From positions 186,001-250,000 of the forward strand of contig NZ_VFPA01000004.1 in NCBI RefSeq assembly GCF_006716445.1: 64,000 bases of DNA, in the 5' to 3' direction. This document shows positions 49,026 through 56,228 of this stretch, one piece after another (positions within the stretch are counted from its first letter, which is position 1; every line of letters starts with the position of its first letter). Source of the stretch: Pseudonocardia kunmingensis. GTDB taxonomy: Bacteria > Actinomycetota > Actinomycetes > Mycobacteriales > Pseudonocardiaceae. Made by a program: the position numbers and the translations under genes. Under the pieces are notes generated by a model. That model worked only from the letters and a program-made list of their open reading frames with translations. It searched no databases and was not told the origin of the DNA.

Positions 49026-50305
49026 GTGACCGACGAGATGCCTTCGCCGCGCGGCGTGAGCAGATGGGCTACACCCAGGAGAGCTTCGGCGCGGCGGTGG
49101 GCGTGGAGTTCTCCACGGTCGGACGCTGGGAACGCGGCACCCTGACCCCGCAGCCGTACCGTCGACCGTGTTTGGCTAAGACCCTCGATGTGAGCCTCGA
49201 CCAGTTGGATGCGTTGCTCACGCCGAACCGGCAAGCTTCTACCGTTGCCACTGAACCAGCCGACCCTGCGGAGGCCGACGACATGAACCGTCGTGACCTG
49301 CTGCGCTTGTTCAGCATGACCGGCGCGTTGCTCGCGCTGCCTGCTGGCGAGACAGTACTCGGCGACGTCGACCGGCTCGCCGCCACAGCTCACGCGGGCA
49401 CGGTGGACACGGCGGGAGCAGCGGAGTTCGCCCAGCTCAACTCCCACCTGTGGCGCGTGTACGCACTGTCGCCGACCAAGGCCCAGGTGCTGCCGCTGGT
49501 CCGAGCCCAACTCGGTGTACTCAGCGACTCCTTGCGACGACCGCAGACACCGACCATCCGACAACGGCTCTGCGAGCTGACCGCCGACCTCTTCCAGTTG
49601 GCGGGGGAAATCTTCTTCGACGGCAACCGATACACCGACGCCGCTCACTGCTACACGCTTGCGGCAACAGCGAGCAAGGAGGCCGTCGCTTCCGACCTGT
49701 GGGCCTGCGCGTTGACCAGGCATGCTTTCGTCGCCGTGTACGAGCGCCGATTCGCGGATGCCGCGCCGATGCTCGACGTGGCCGCCACCATCGCACGTCG
49801 AGGCGACCCCAGCCTGTCGACCCGACACTGGGTCGCCGTGGTGCAGGCCGAGACCTTCGCCGGCCTCGGCGACTTTGACTCCTGCCAACATGCCCTCGAC
49901 ACCGCTGCTGAGGTCCAGCGCCTACGGGGCCAGGTGCACAACGGCGGCTGGCTCCGGTTTGATGGCTCCCGCTTGGCTGAAGAACGCGGAACCTGCTACG
50001 TCACGCTGGGCCGCCACGACCTAGCTGAAGCGGCTCTGGTCGACGCCCTGCAGGGCACCTTGACCGCCCGCCGGAAAGCAGGCGTCCTGACCGACCTGGC
50101 GATGATCGGCGTGCACCGTCGCGACCCGGACCAGGTCGTCACCTACGCCGACACCGTCCTGACTACCGCCCGCCAGACCCGCTCGGGGGTCATCGCACAG
50201 AAGCTGCGGGTCCTTCAGCCACACCTTGCTTCCTTGCTCAACGACCAACAAATCCAGCGACTCGATGCCGAGATCACCAAACTCGTCGGCAACCGCGCCG
50301 CGTGA
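49022..50305 (+). CDS. XRE-family regulator with TPR-like C-terminus
   Basis: The 427-residue protein has an XRE helix-turn-helix at about residues 5-60 (RREQMGYTQESFGAAVGVEF, then STVGRWERGTLTPQP). A typical NRRDLLRLFSMTGALLALPA linker follows, then helical TPR-like repeats (LFQLAGEIFFDGNRYTDAAH, then LADVALQGT-like units). Such regulators sense peptides or metabolites through the repeats. It is the fifth gene of the forward cluster. A truncated relative remains at 51483-51584. It probably regulates this cluster. Confidence 0.83.
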   Translation: MSDRRDAFAARREQMGYTQESFGAAVGVEFSTVGRWERGTLTPQPYRRPCLAKTLDVSLDQLDALLTPNRQASTVATEPADPAEADDMNRRDLLRLFSMTGALLALPAGETVLGDVDRLAATAHAGTVDTAGAAEFAQLNSHLWRVYALSPTKAQVLPLVRAQLGVLSDSLRRPQTPTIRQRLCELTADLFQLAGEIFFDGNRYTDAAHCYTLAATASKEAVASDLWACALTRHAFVAVYERRFADAAPMLDVAATIARRGDPSLSTRHWVAVVQAETFAGLGDFDSCQHALDTAAEVQRLRGQVHNGGWLRFDGSRLAEERGTCYVTLGRHDLAEAALVDALQGTLTARRKAGVLTDLAMIGVHRRDPDQVVTYADTVLTTARQTRSGVIAQKLRVLQPHLASLLNDQQIQRLDAEITKLVGNRAA

Positions 50306-50319
50306 TGGAGGACGACCGA

Positions 50320-50679
50320 ATGCACAACGACCGTGGCCGCGTGTTCCGCGAGGCGTGGATCGCCGGAGTCACCAAGCACTACCCCGGTGAGCCGAAGCCT
50401 GGCTACATCACCCCGTGGGACCAGACCCCCGACTGGGAACGCGACGCCGCGACCGCCGTGTACGACCAGGTCGTCGCCTTCATCAAGGCCACCGACGGCG
50501 CCACCACCAAACTGACCCCAGACCAGAAAGGCCGCTTTGTGGCGTTGTGCTGGATCGGCCAGATCTTCAAGCACTTCCCCGAGCCGAAGCCGTCGTACGT
50601 CGCGGACTGGAACGATTTGCCGGACTGGCAGAAGGCGACGGATATCGACATCTTCGAGCGCATCGAACGCGATGCCTGA
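50320..50679 (+). CDS. Conserved protein with internal duplication
   Basis: The 119-residue protein starts at ATG 50320, eight bases after GGAGGA; GTG 50302 is in frame but less likely. It contains two similar segments, GEPKPGYITPWDQTPDWERD and PEPKPSYVADWNDLPDWQKA, each followed by a short helix, suggesting a tandem duplication of a roughly 60-residue unit. I do not recognise a function with certainty; the pattern PKPxY...W...PDW recalls RyR-like ligand-binding repeats. It overlaps the NUDIX gene by 8 nt. Confidence 0.68.
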   Translation: MHNDRGRVFREAWIAGVTKHYPGEPKPGYITPWDQTPDWERDAATAVYDQVVAFIKATDGATTKLTPDQKGRFVALCWIGQIFKHFPEPKPSYVADWNDLPDWQKATDIDIFERIERDA

Positions 50680-51187
50680 CCAGGCGACGATCGACGCTGC
50701 GGCCGTCGATGCTCGCCTTGCCGAGACCGAGTACGACGACGCTCAGGCGTGGCTACACGCACGTTCGACCGCGTTGGAGCCGCTCGCAGCCGAGGTCTGG
50801 GTCACCGACCCGGAGCACCGCCACGTGCTGCTCGTGCGGCACCGGGTGCGAGGCTGGGTACCGCCTGGCGGAACCGTCGAGCCAGGCGAGACGCCTCGAG
50901 CCGCAGCAGCCCGTGAACTCTTGGAGGAGACCGGCCTGCTGGGCGAGCTGCTGTCAGTGCCGGCGGCCGTCGCTGTCCGCTCTTTCCGCGCCGACTGGAC
51001 GCCAACGCTGAGCCTGTCCTACGGAGCCGTCATCAACCGCGACGCGCCACTCGGCGGGGAGAAGGGACAGCCGCCGAAGTGGGTCGACCTGGACGAATCG
51101 TGGGAGAGCGTGTTCCCCGAGGATCGCGACCGAATCCGCGCGTATGTGCGCAGGCTCGCGGCAGAGCACGCGGTCGAGGCGCGCTGA
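50672..51187 (+). CDS. NUDIX hydrolase
   Basis: The 171-residue enzyme carries a full NUDIX box, GGTVEPGETPRAAAARELLE then ETG (G-x5-E-x7-R-E-x2-E-E-x-G), at about residues 67-89. It hydrolyses nucleoside diphosphate-linked compounds using divalent metal; the substrate is unknown. It is the last gene of the forward cluster, overlapping the previous gene. Together with the NadR-like kinase and the exonuclease it hints at nucleotide metabolism. Confidence 0.87.
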   Translation: MPDQATIDAAAVDARLAETEYDDAQAWLHARSTALEPLAAEVWVTDPEHRHVLLVRHRVRGWVPPGGTVEPGETPRAAAARELLEETGLLGELLSVPAAVAVRSFRADWTPTLSLSYGAVINRDAPLGGEKGQPPKWVDLDESWESVFPEDRDRIRAYVRRLAAEHAVEAR

Positions 51188-51208
51188 TCCTGTCGGGCGG
51201 GGCTTTAG

Positions 51209-51291
51209 TGTCAACGGCGGGCGAATCTTGACCCCCTGGCGGCACCTGGGTTAGGCGCCACGCCGGGGTCAGTTTTCACGCGCCGTCGACA
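51209..51291. mobile_element. 83-bp MITE-like element with 7-bp target duplication
   Basis: The ends 51209-51235 and 51265-51291 are inverted repeats matching 21 of 27 positions (TGTC-A/G-ACGGCG...TGACCCC). GCTTTAG flanks both sides (51202-51208 and 51292-51298). TGTC ends with long duplications resemble IS21-family termini. There is no coding capacity; it is a miniature or internally deleted derivative that would need a transposase from elsewhere. Confidence 0.72.
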
Positions 51292-51482
51292 GCTTTAGTT
51301 GGTGGCGGCCCCTGCGGACATGCACAGATCGTCCCAAGCACCATCCCGCTCTGGCGTTTTCATGGGCGGTCTGGGTCGCACGTCCGGACGTGAACGTCCG
51401 CCGTTTCGTCGTTGACATGGCCGCTGATCAGGTCCGATCAACGCCGGGTAGCGTGGGTGCGCTAGCGAATCTGGGAGTGATT

Positions 51483-51584
51483 ATGGCGATACGACGAGAT
51501 GCTCTCGCAGCACGGCGCGAGGCTCTCGGCTTCACCCAGGAAACCCTCGCCCAGGAGCTTGGGGTGGAGCTCTCGACAACCTGA
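51483..51584 (+). pseudogene. Truncated XRE regulator, N-terminal remnant
   Basis: ATG 51483 begins MAIRRDALAARREALGFTQE, very like the start of the regulator at 49022 (SDRRDAFAARREQMGYTQES). It stops at TGA 51582 after GVELSTT, within the helix-turn-helix. No continuation was found. The rest of 51188-51701 holds the MITE and no other gene. Confidence 0.65.
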
Positions 51585-51701
51585 CCTCGCCTGCGAGTGG
51601 GCCGCTCACCTGGAAGGGAGGGACGACCGACGAACGTTCAGCGGGGTCGCCGACGGTGCTCATCACGGGCTGCTTCCTGTCGTGCCCGTGACCCTACTTG
51701 G

Positions 51702-52109
51702 TCAGGGCGCGCAGGCGGTGGTGAGCGCGGCGGCCTGATCGGCCCTGGTCTGCAGCCAGGCGGCTGGAGCACTGGTGAGGGTGTCCAGGGTGGCCGTCTG
51801 CAGGGTGGCGGCCAGGTCGGTGATGGCGCGGCCGATGTCGGTGTCGCTGGTGGTCGCGGCCAGGTCGGTGAGCTCGGTGGCGGTGGTGTGCGCCTGGTCC
51901 AGTGCGGCCTGCGGTGCGCTGAGGTCGGGCGGGTTGGCGACCAGTGCCAGCGCGTCGCTACACACCTCGGCGGCGGCGACCGCGCCGGTCACGGTGTCCG
52001 CGGCCGAACCGGCGGTGTCGCCGGCCTGCTGGACAGCGCCGCAGCCGCTGATCGCCGCCACGACGCCCACGCCGAGCAGCACAGAGGTCCATCGAGTCGA
52101 GATGCGCAT
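51702..52109 (-). CDS. Small lipoprotein
   Basis: The 135-residue product starts at ATG 52109 (GGAAAGGAAC eight bases upstream). It has a signal peptide with lipobox SGC (TSVLLGVGVVAAISGCGAVQ). The mature part is Ala/Thr-rich and helical, with a Cys pair (VCSDALAL and TTACAP). It may be co-transcribed with the upstream TerC gene (100 nt gap). The function is unknown. Confidence 0.75.
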   Translation of the reverse strand: MRISTRWTSVLLGVGVVAAISGCGAVQQAGDTAGSAADTVTGAVAAAEVCSDALALVANPPDLSAPQAALDQAHTTATELTDLAATTSDTDIGRAITDLAATLQTATLDTLTSAPAAWLQTRADQAAALTTACAP

Positions 52110-52209
52110 GAGCGGGTTCCTTTCCGGATGGGCTGGGTCTGTGGGGTGGTGCCGCCCACCGCTGGTGGGGGGAGTGAGCGGTGGGCGGCACCGGGGCGGT
52201 CGACGCGCG

Positions 52210-53259
52210 TCAGTCGCGCGTCGACAGGCCAGTGGGCGAGGACGGGGCCGTCTCGGCTGCGGCCGCCCCGGTTTGGGCTGGCTCGGTCGTGACCGTGTCG
52301 GGCTCCGCACCGGCCAGCGAATCGGCAGAGGCAGCCGCTGGGGTGGCCGGGGTGGTGCGGGTGCGGATCCAGCTGGCCGTGACGGCGACGGCGAGCAGGA
52401 GGGCGACCACGGCCAGCGAGAACCAGGTGGGGATCTTGTAGAGGTCGAGCAGCAGCATCTTGATGCCGACCCACACCAGCACCAGGGCGAGGCCTAGCTT
52501 GAGGTAGATGAAGCGGTGCATCAGGTCGGCGAGCAGGAAGTACATGGCGCGCAGGCCCAGGATGGCGAAGGCGTTGGAGGTGAACACCAGGAACGGCTGC
52601 TGGGTGATGGCGAAGATCGCCGGGATGGAGTCGACGGCGAAGACGATGTCGGTGACCTCGACCAGCACCAGCACCGCCAACAGAGGGGTGGCCACCCAGC
52701 GCCCGGCCTGGCGCACCAGGAACTTCTGCCCGTGGTACTCCTCGGTGGTGGGGATGACCTTGCGGAACAGGCGCAGCACGACGCTGCGGTCGGGGTCGAT
52801 GGTCTCGTTGCGGTGCACGGCCATCCGGACACCGGTGGCGACCAGGAAGGCGCCGAACACGTACAGGATCCAGGCGAAGGACGCGATGAGCACCGAGCCC
52901 GCGGCGATGAACACCGCCCGGAACACCAGTGCGCCGAGCACGCCGTAGAACAGCACGCGGTGCTGGTACTCGCGGGGAACGGCGAAGTAGCCGAAGATGA
53001 TCGCGAAGACGAACACGTTGTCCACCGCGAGGGACTTCTCGATCACGTAGCCCGCGAAGTACTGGGCGGCGAACTCGCTGCCCCACGCCCACCACACGAT
53101 CGCGCCGAACCCGAGGCCGAGCGCGACCCACACCGCCGACCAGGCGGCGGCCTCGCGGACCCCGACCACGTGTGCGCGGCGGTGGGCGAACAGGTCGATC
53201 GCGAGCATCACCAGGATCACGCCGAGCACCGCGGCCCACGCCCACAACGGAACAACCAC
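52210..53259 (-). CDS. TerC-family integral membrane protein (probable Mn2+ exporter)
   Basis: The 349-residue protein begins at GTG 53259, nine bases after GGAGG; TTG 53265 is also possible but too close to it. Eight to nine membrane helices are visible, with YVIEKSLAVDNVFVFAIIF and VEVTDIVFAVDSIPAIFAI, the acidic motifs diagnostic of TerC/Alx. Members of the family export manganese or load exoenzymes with it. A yybP-ykoY-like Mn2+ leader precedes it, which fits. The tellurium name is historical and no other ter gene is present. Confidence 0.88.
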   Translation of the reverse strand: MVVPLWAWAAVLGVILVMLAIDLFAHRRAHVVGVREAAAWSAVWVALGLGFGAIVWWAWGSEFAAQYFAGYVIEKSLAVDNVFVFAIIFGYFAVPREYQHRVLFYGVLGALVFRAVFIAAGSVLIASFAWILYVFGAFLVATGVRMAVHRNETIDPDRSVVLRLFRKVIPTTEEYHGQKFLVRQAGRWVATPLLAVLVLVEVTDIVFAVDSIPAIFAITQQPFLVFTSNAFAILGLRAMYFLLADLMHRFIYLKLGLALVLVWVGIKMLLLDLYKIPTWFSLAVVALLLAVAVTASWIRTRTTPATPAAASADSLAGAEPDTVTTEPAQTGAAAAETAPSSPTGLSTRD

Positions 53260-53268
53260 AGTCAAGCA

Positions 53269-53405
53269 CCTCCGGTCACGTCGAGTGAAACCGGAGGTCT
53301 CCCCAACCGCCAGAGCACGTGCGCTGGGTCCGGTGGCGCCGGGACCGGGCAGCCATCGAACTGCCGTAATGACGATCCCGGACGTGGTGGGTACTCCCCT
53401 CCGCA
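53269..53405 (-). ncRNA. yybP-ykoY-like Mn2+ riboswitch of the first terC gene
   Basis: Reading the minus strand, GGGGAGTA (53399-53392), CGTCATTACGG (near 53375-53365) and GGGGAGACC (near 53304-53296) are the conserved core blocks. The 3' end forms ACCTCCGGT / ACCGGAGGT, which sequesters the GGAGG ribosome site of the TerC gene. Mn2+ binding should expose the site. The assignment rests on motif match; folding was done by eye. Confidence 0.75.
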
Positions 53406-53410
53406 CCACC

Positions 53411-53471
53411 AGAATGACGAAATACGGTTCGCCTGTCAAGGCTTGACTGGCGAACCGTACTTCGTCAATCT
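53411..53471. promoter_or_regulatory. Symmetric divergent promoters with palindromic operators
   Basis: Minus strand: TTGACA (53439-53434), 17-nt spacer, CATTCT (53416-53411) toward terC. Plus strand: TTGACT (53443-53448), 17-nt spacer, CAATCT (53466-53471) toward the gene at 53529. Both spacers contain CGAA-N6-TTCG (53418-53431 and 53451-53464), and the whole unit is one large inverted repeat (TACGGTTCGCC / GGCGAACCGTA). Likely repressor sites. Confidence 0.7.
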
Positions 53472-53528
53472 GGAAATGAGGCCAGCGCGCGGCCTCCTCG
53501 ATCCGTGCCGTGGAAAGCAGGTCCGCTG

Positions 53529-54026
53529 ATGCCCGCCCAGTGCACAACCCTCGTCTGCGTCGTCGACGCCACCGATCCCGCGCCGGCCGCCGAGCTGCCC
53601 GCGGCGGTCGAACTGATCGCCGACCACGGCCACCTCGTGCTCGCCGTGCTGCACCCGCCGCCGGGGCTCACGCTCAACGCGCGGCTGATCGCCTGGCAGC
53701 AGGTCCGCCGGGAGCAGGTCACCGCCGCGGCGCTCGCTCCCGCGCTGTCACGGCTCCCGTCATCCGGGCTGGCCGAGCGGGGCGTGCGGATCCACACCAC
53801 CGCGTGGCATCACCGTCGCGGGCCGGGCGGCCGGCATCGGCGCGTGGCCGCCGCCCTGCTGCGACTGTGCCGAGTGCACGACGCCGACGTGCTCGTGTTG
53901 CCCGCCCATCCTCGCGCCGAGCTCCTCACGCCTGCGACCTGCCAGTACCTGCTCGGCCTCACTCAACCTCGGCTGCGGATCCGCCGCGCAGACGAGCACA
54001 CCCTGCCCGACGCGATGCTGGTCTGA
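53529..54026 (+). CDS. Universal-stress-protein-like hypothetical protein
   Basis: The 165-residue protein starts at ATG 53529 after GGAAAGCAGG. The first segment (TLVCVVDATDPAPAAELPAA, then HGHLVLAVLHPP) and the later HDADVLVLPAHP resemble a UspA-type Rossmann fold, but no G-x2-G-x9-GS ATP motif is present. The identity is therefore uncertain. It is divergently transcribed from terC under the symmetric promoter and may join the same regulon. Confidence 0.6.
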   Translation: MPAQCTTLVCVVDATDPAPAAELPAAVELIADHGHLVLAVLHPPPGLTLNARLIAWQQVRREQVTAAALAPALSRLPSSGLAERGVRIHTTAWHHRRGPGGRHRRVAAALLRLCRVHDADVLVLPAHPRAELLTPATCQYLLGLTQPRLRIRRADEHTLPDAMLV

Positions 54027-54102
54027 TCACACCCGGTCGAGCAGCTCCCCGCCGATCCGGACCCCGCGCCGACAGCGGCATCGAGGGTGGAAGGAATGCC
54101 TT

Positions 54103-54594
54103 ATGGTCGGCCCCATGCGGCCTGCCGAACCCCCACCCGACCACGCCCTCCCCACCCCAGCGGGCTCGGATCCCACCGACTCCGGCACGGTGGATTCTGG
54201 CGTGGTGGATGCTGGTGCGGAACCGGCCGACGCCGCCGCGTCGCAGACGCCAGGGTCGTGGATGTTCCTGAGCAACCACGCCCACGTGCTGCTCTGCCTG
54301 GCCGCCGACCCGCACCAGACCCTGCCCGTCATCGCCCAGAAGGTCGGCATCACCACCCGCGCCGTCCAGCTCATCCTCACCGACCTCATCCAGGGCGGCT
54401 ACATCGAGCGCACCAAAGTCGGCCGCCGCAACCACTACCGCATCAACCCCGACGGCCATCTGCGCCACCCGCTGGAAGCCCACCACCGCATCGCCGACCT
54501 CATCACCGCCGTCGGTCCCGCCACCCCTGACGATGCTCGTGATGCTTCGGCTGACGGCGCCTCGACTCCTCCGCGTCGTCGCCGCACCGGATAA
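54103..54594 (+). CDS. Winged-helix regulator
   Basis: The 163-residue protein begins at ATG 54103 behind AAGGAA. A disordered 50-residue head is followed by a wHTH: SWMFLSNHAHVLLCLAADPH, then LPVIAQKVGITTRAVQLILT, then GGYIERTKVGRRNHYRINPD. The tail is Arg/Pro-rich. It is closely similar to the regulator at 61048-61347, so the two flank the TerC-to-Dab region as paralogues. It could bind the CGAA-N6-TTCG sites; this is a guess. Confidence 0.8.
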   Translation: MVGPMRPAEPPPDHALPTPAGSDPTDSGTVDSGVVDAGAEPADAAASQTPGSWMFLSNHAHVLLCLAADPHQTLPVIAQKVGITTRAVQLILTDLIQGGYIERTKVGRRNHYRINPDGHLRHPLEAHHRIADLITAVGPATPDDARDASADGASTPPRRRRTG

Positions 54595-54604
54595 CTCGCC
54601 ACCC

Positions 54605-54633
54605 TTGGTAAACGAACCACAGTTCGTCATTCT
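54605..54633 (+). promoter_or_regulatory. Promoter with CGAA-N6-TTCG box before orphan leader
   Basis: TTGGTA (54605-54610), 17-nt spacer, CATTCT (54628-54633). The spacer carries CGAACCACAGTTCG at 54613-54626, the same palindrome type as in the two promoters at 53411-53471. Confidence 0.6.
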
Positions 54634-54640
54634 CGACGTT

Positions 54641-54750
54641 GAGGGGGAGTACCTCAACGACCAAGCCCCGCGTCGTCAACACGATCTGGCCGACCCGGAT
54701 CCGGCGCAGGCACCCGCCGCCCCACCGCGCGGGTCCAGGAAACCTCACGC
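54641..54750 (+). ncRNA. Orphan yybP-ykoY-like leader
   Basis: On the plus strand GGGGGAGTACC (54643-54653), CGTCGTCAACACG (near 54670-54682) and AGGAAACCTC (near 54737-54746) parallel the blocks of the two TerC leaders. No transporter gene follows on this strand; 54751-54890 shows no convincing coding frame. It may be the leader of a lost gene, a leader of an unrecognised short product, or a decoy RNA. Confidence 0.5.
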
Positions 54751-54890
54751 CACCGACGCCAGCACCACCAAGCACGCCCTGGCAAGGGCTACGTGGCGTG
54801 GCCGGGCGGTGTGCGGACAGGACCTCGCGACGACCAGCGCCCCTCTCGCTTCGCACCCCACACTGACACGCCACCCGGGACGGCGTGTGT

Positions 54891-55001
54891 TCATCGTGGC
54901 GGGCGGGGCGGCACCAACGCTGCGCAGGTGATGACCAACGCCAGCAGAATGAGTGCCGTGACAGCGATGTCGATGAGGAATCCGGTGAGCATGGTGAACA
55001 T
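54891..55001 (-). CDS. 36-residue single-pass membrane protein
   Basis: ATG 55001 lies two bases after the stop of the second TerC gene, with AAGGAC upstream. The product starts MFTMLTGFLIDIAVTALILL and ends LVPPRPPR: one hydrophobic helix with a short basic tail. Its size is below usual gene-calling limits. Its tight placement suggests a small partner of the TerC protein; this is inferred from position only. Confidence 0.55.
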   Translation of the reverse strand: MFTMLTGFLIDIAVTALILLALVITCAALVPPRPPR

Positions 55002-55003
55002 GG

Positions 55004-56041
55004 TCAGTCCTTCTCAATCACGTGCTGCTCGGCTCGGCGGCGGGTGCGCAGGCTCGCCGCGATGACGACGGCGAGGATGGCCACGATGACAGCGAGGGAG
55101 ACCGGCGTGGGGATCTGCGGGGTGGCCGGCCAGATTCCGTGGGCCCAGTGCAACACCAGTTTCAGACCGATGAACGCGAGAATGACCGCCAGGCCGTGGT
55201 TGAGATAGACGAGCTTGGCCAGCGTGGCGTGGAGCACGAAGTAGAGCGCGCGCAGGCCGAGCAGCGCGAAGGCGTTGGTGGCGAATACCAGGTAGGGGTC
55301 CGCGGTGATGCCGTAGACCGCGGGGACCGAGTCCACGGCGAACACCACGTCGGTCACGAACACCGCGGCGACCACCACCGCAAGCGGCGTGAGCGCGCGT
55401 CGTCCGTGCTCCCGTACGGTCAGCCGGGTGCCTCGGTAGTCGTCGGTGACGGGCATGAACCTGCGGAGCAGTCGCACGATACGCATCTGGGATACGTCGC
55501 GGCCCGCGAAGGCCGAACCGGTGTGCACCTCGTGCAGGATCTTGCCCGCGGACACGAGCAGGATCAGGCCGAAGAGGAGGAACGCCCAGGTGCCTGCCTG
55601 CAGCAGCGCCGCGCCCGCCGCGATGAAGATGCCCCGCAGGACCAGGGCACCGGCGATGCCGTACAGCAGCACCCGTTGCTGAATGGGGGACGGGACCGCG
55701 AACCCGGCCAGGATCAGCATGAACACGAACAGGTTGTCCACCGACAGTGACTTCTCCACCACGAAGCCGGTGATGAACTCCAGTGCCGGCCCGCTGTCGA
55801 ACACCGCCCACAGCCAGATCCCGAACAGGACGGGCAGCGTGAGATAGAACACCGACCAGCCAATCGCTTCCCGTATCGACACCTCGTGGGGACGGCGGGT
55901 GACGGCGAAATCGGTGACGAGGAGGCCGAGTATTACGGCGATGCTGGCGACCCACAACCAGGGCGACCCGATCGACGAGGACCCCACCGAGTCGGCGGGC
56001 GCGGCCACGGACAGAGACGACACCACGGGATGAAAGGGCAC
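55004..56041 (-). CDS. TerC-family integral membrane protein (second, probable Mn2+ exporter)
   Basis: The 345-residue protein starts at GTG 56041, five bases after GGAGG; a longer frame from 56113 would lie within the riboswitch and was rejected. FVVEKSLSVDNLFVFMLILA and FVTDVVFAVDSVPAVYGITA are the TerC acidic motifs, with eight or nine membrane helices. It is a distant paralogue of the gene at 52210-53259 and has the same type of Mn2+ leader. Two exporters under a shared signal imply strong defence against manganese excess or a role in metal loading. Confidence 0.88.
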   Translation of the reverse strand: MPFHPVVSSLSVAAPADSVGSSSIGSPWLWVASIAVILGLLVTDFAVTRRPHEVSIREAIGWSVFYLTLPVLFGIWLWAVFDSGPALEFITGFVVEKSLSVDNLFVFMLILAGFAVPSPIQQRVLLYGIAGALVLRGIFIAAGAALLQAGTWAFLLFGLILLVSAGKILHEVHTGSAFAGRDVSQMRIVRLLRRFMPVTDDYRGTRLTVREHGRRALTPLAVVVAAVFVTDVVFAVDSVPAVYGITADPYLVFATNAFALLGLRALYFVLHATLAKLVYLNHGLAVILAFIGLKLVLHWAHGIWPATPQIPTPVSLAVIVAILAVVIAASLRTRRRAEQHVIEKD

Positions 56042-56044
56042 GAA

Positions 56045-56162
56045 GACCTCCGCGCACGGACGACGTTCGAGGTCTCCTTCACCCTGGTGAGGGCGGTCGC
56101 CCGGGGACACCATGGGGTGTCCGTATTGACCAGGCAGACACTTAGGGAAGTACTCCCCTCTG
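56045..56162 (-). ncRNA. yybP-ykoY-like Mn2+ riboswitch of the second terC gene
   Basis: Minus-strand blocks GGGGAGTACTT (56158-56148), GGTCAATACGG (near 56133-56123) and GGAGACCTC (near 56077-56069) match the Mn2+ riboswitch core. AGACCTC pairs perfectly with GAGGTCT, which contains the TerC ribosome site. Same control logic as the first leader. Confidence 0.78.
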
Positions 56163-56167
56163 CACGC

Positions 56168-56196
56168 AGTGTCACTGGCCGGAATGTGGCTGTCAA
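56168..56196 (-). promoter_or_regulatory. Promoter of the second terC leader
   Basis: TTGACA (56196-56191), 17-nt spacer, GACACT (56173-56168) on the minus strand, just upstream of the riboswitch. It lacks the CGAA-N6-TTCG box. Confidence 0.6.
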
Positions 56197-56228
56197 GGTT
56201 GATCGGGGGTGGATCTAGGATCGGTGGC

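Noticed and set aside
52210..56041. Tellurite-resistance operon
   Set aside because: Only TerC-family proteins are present and both have Mn2+-type leaders; no TerB/D/E/Z-like genes.
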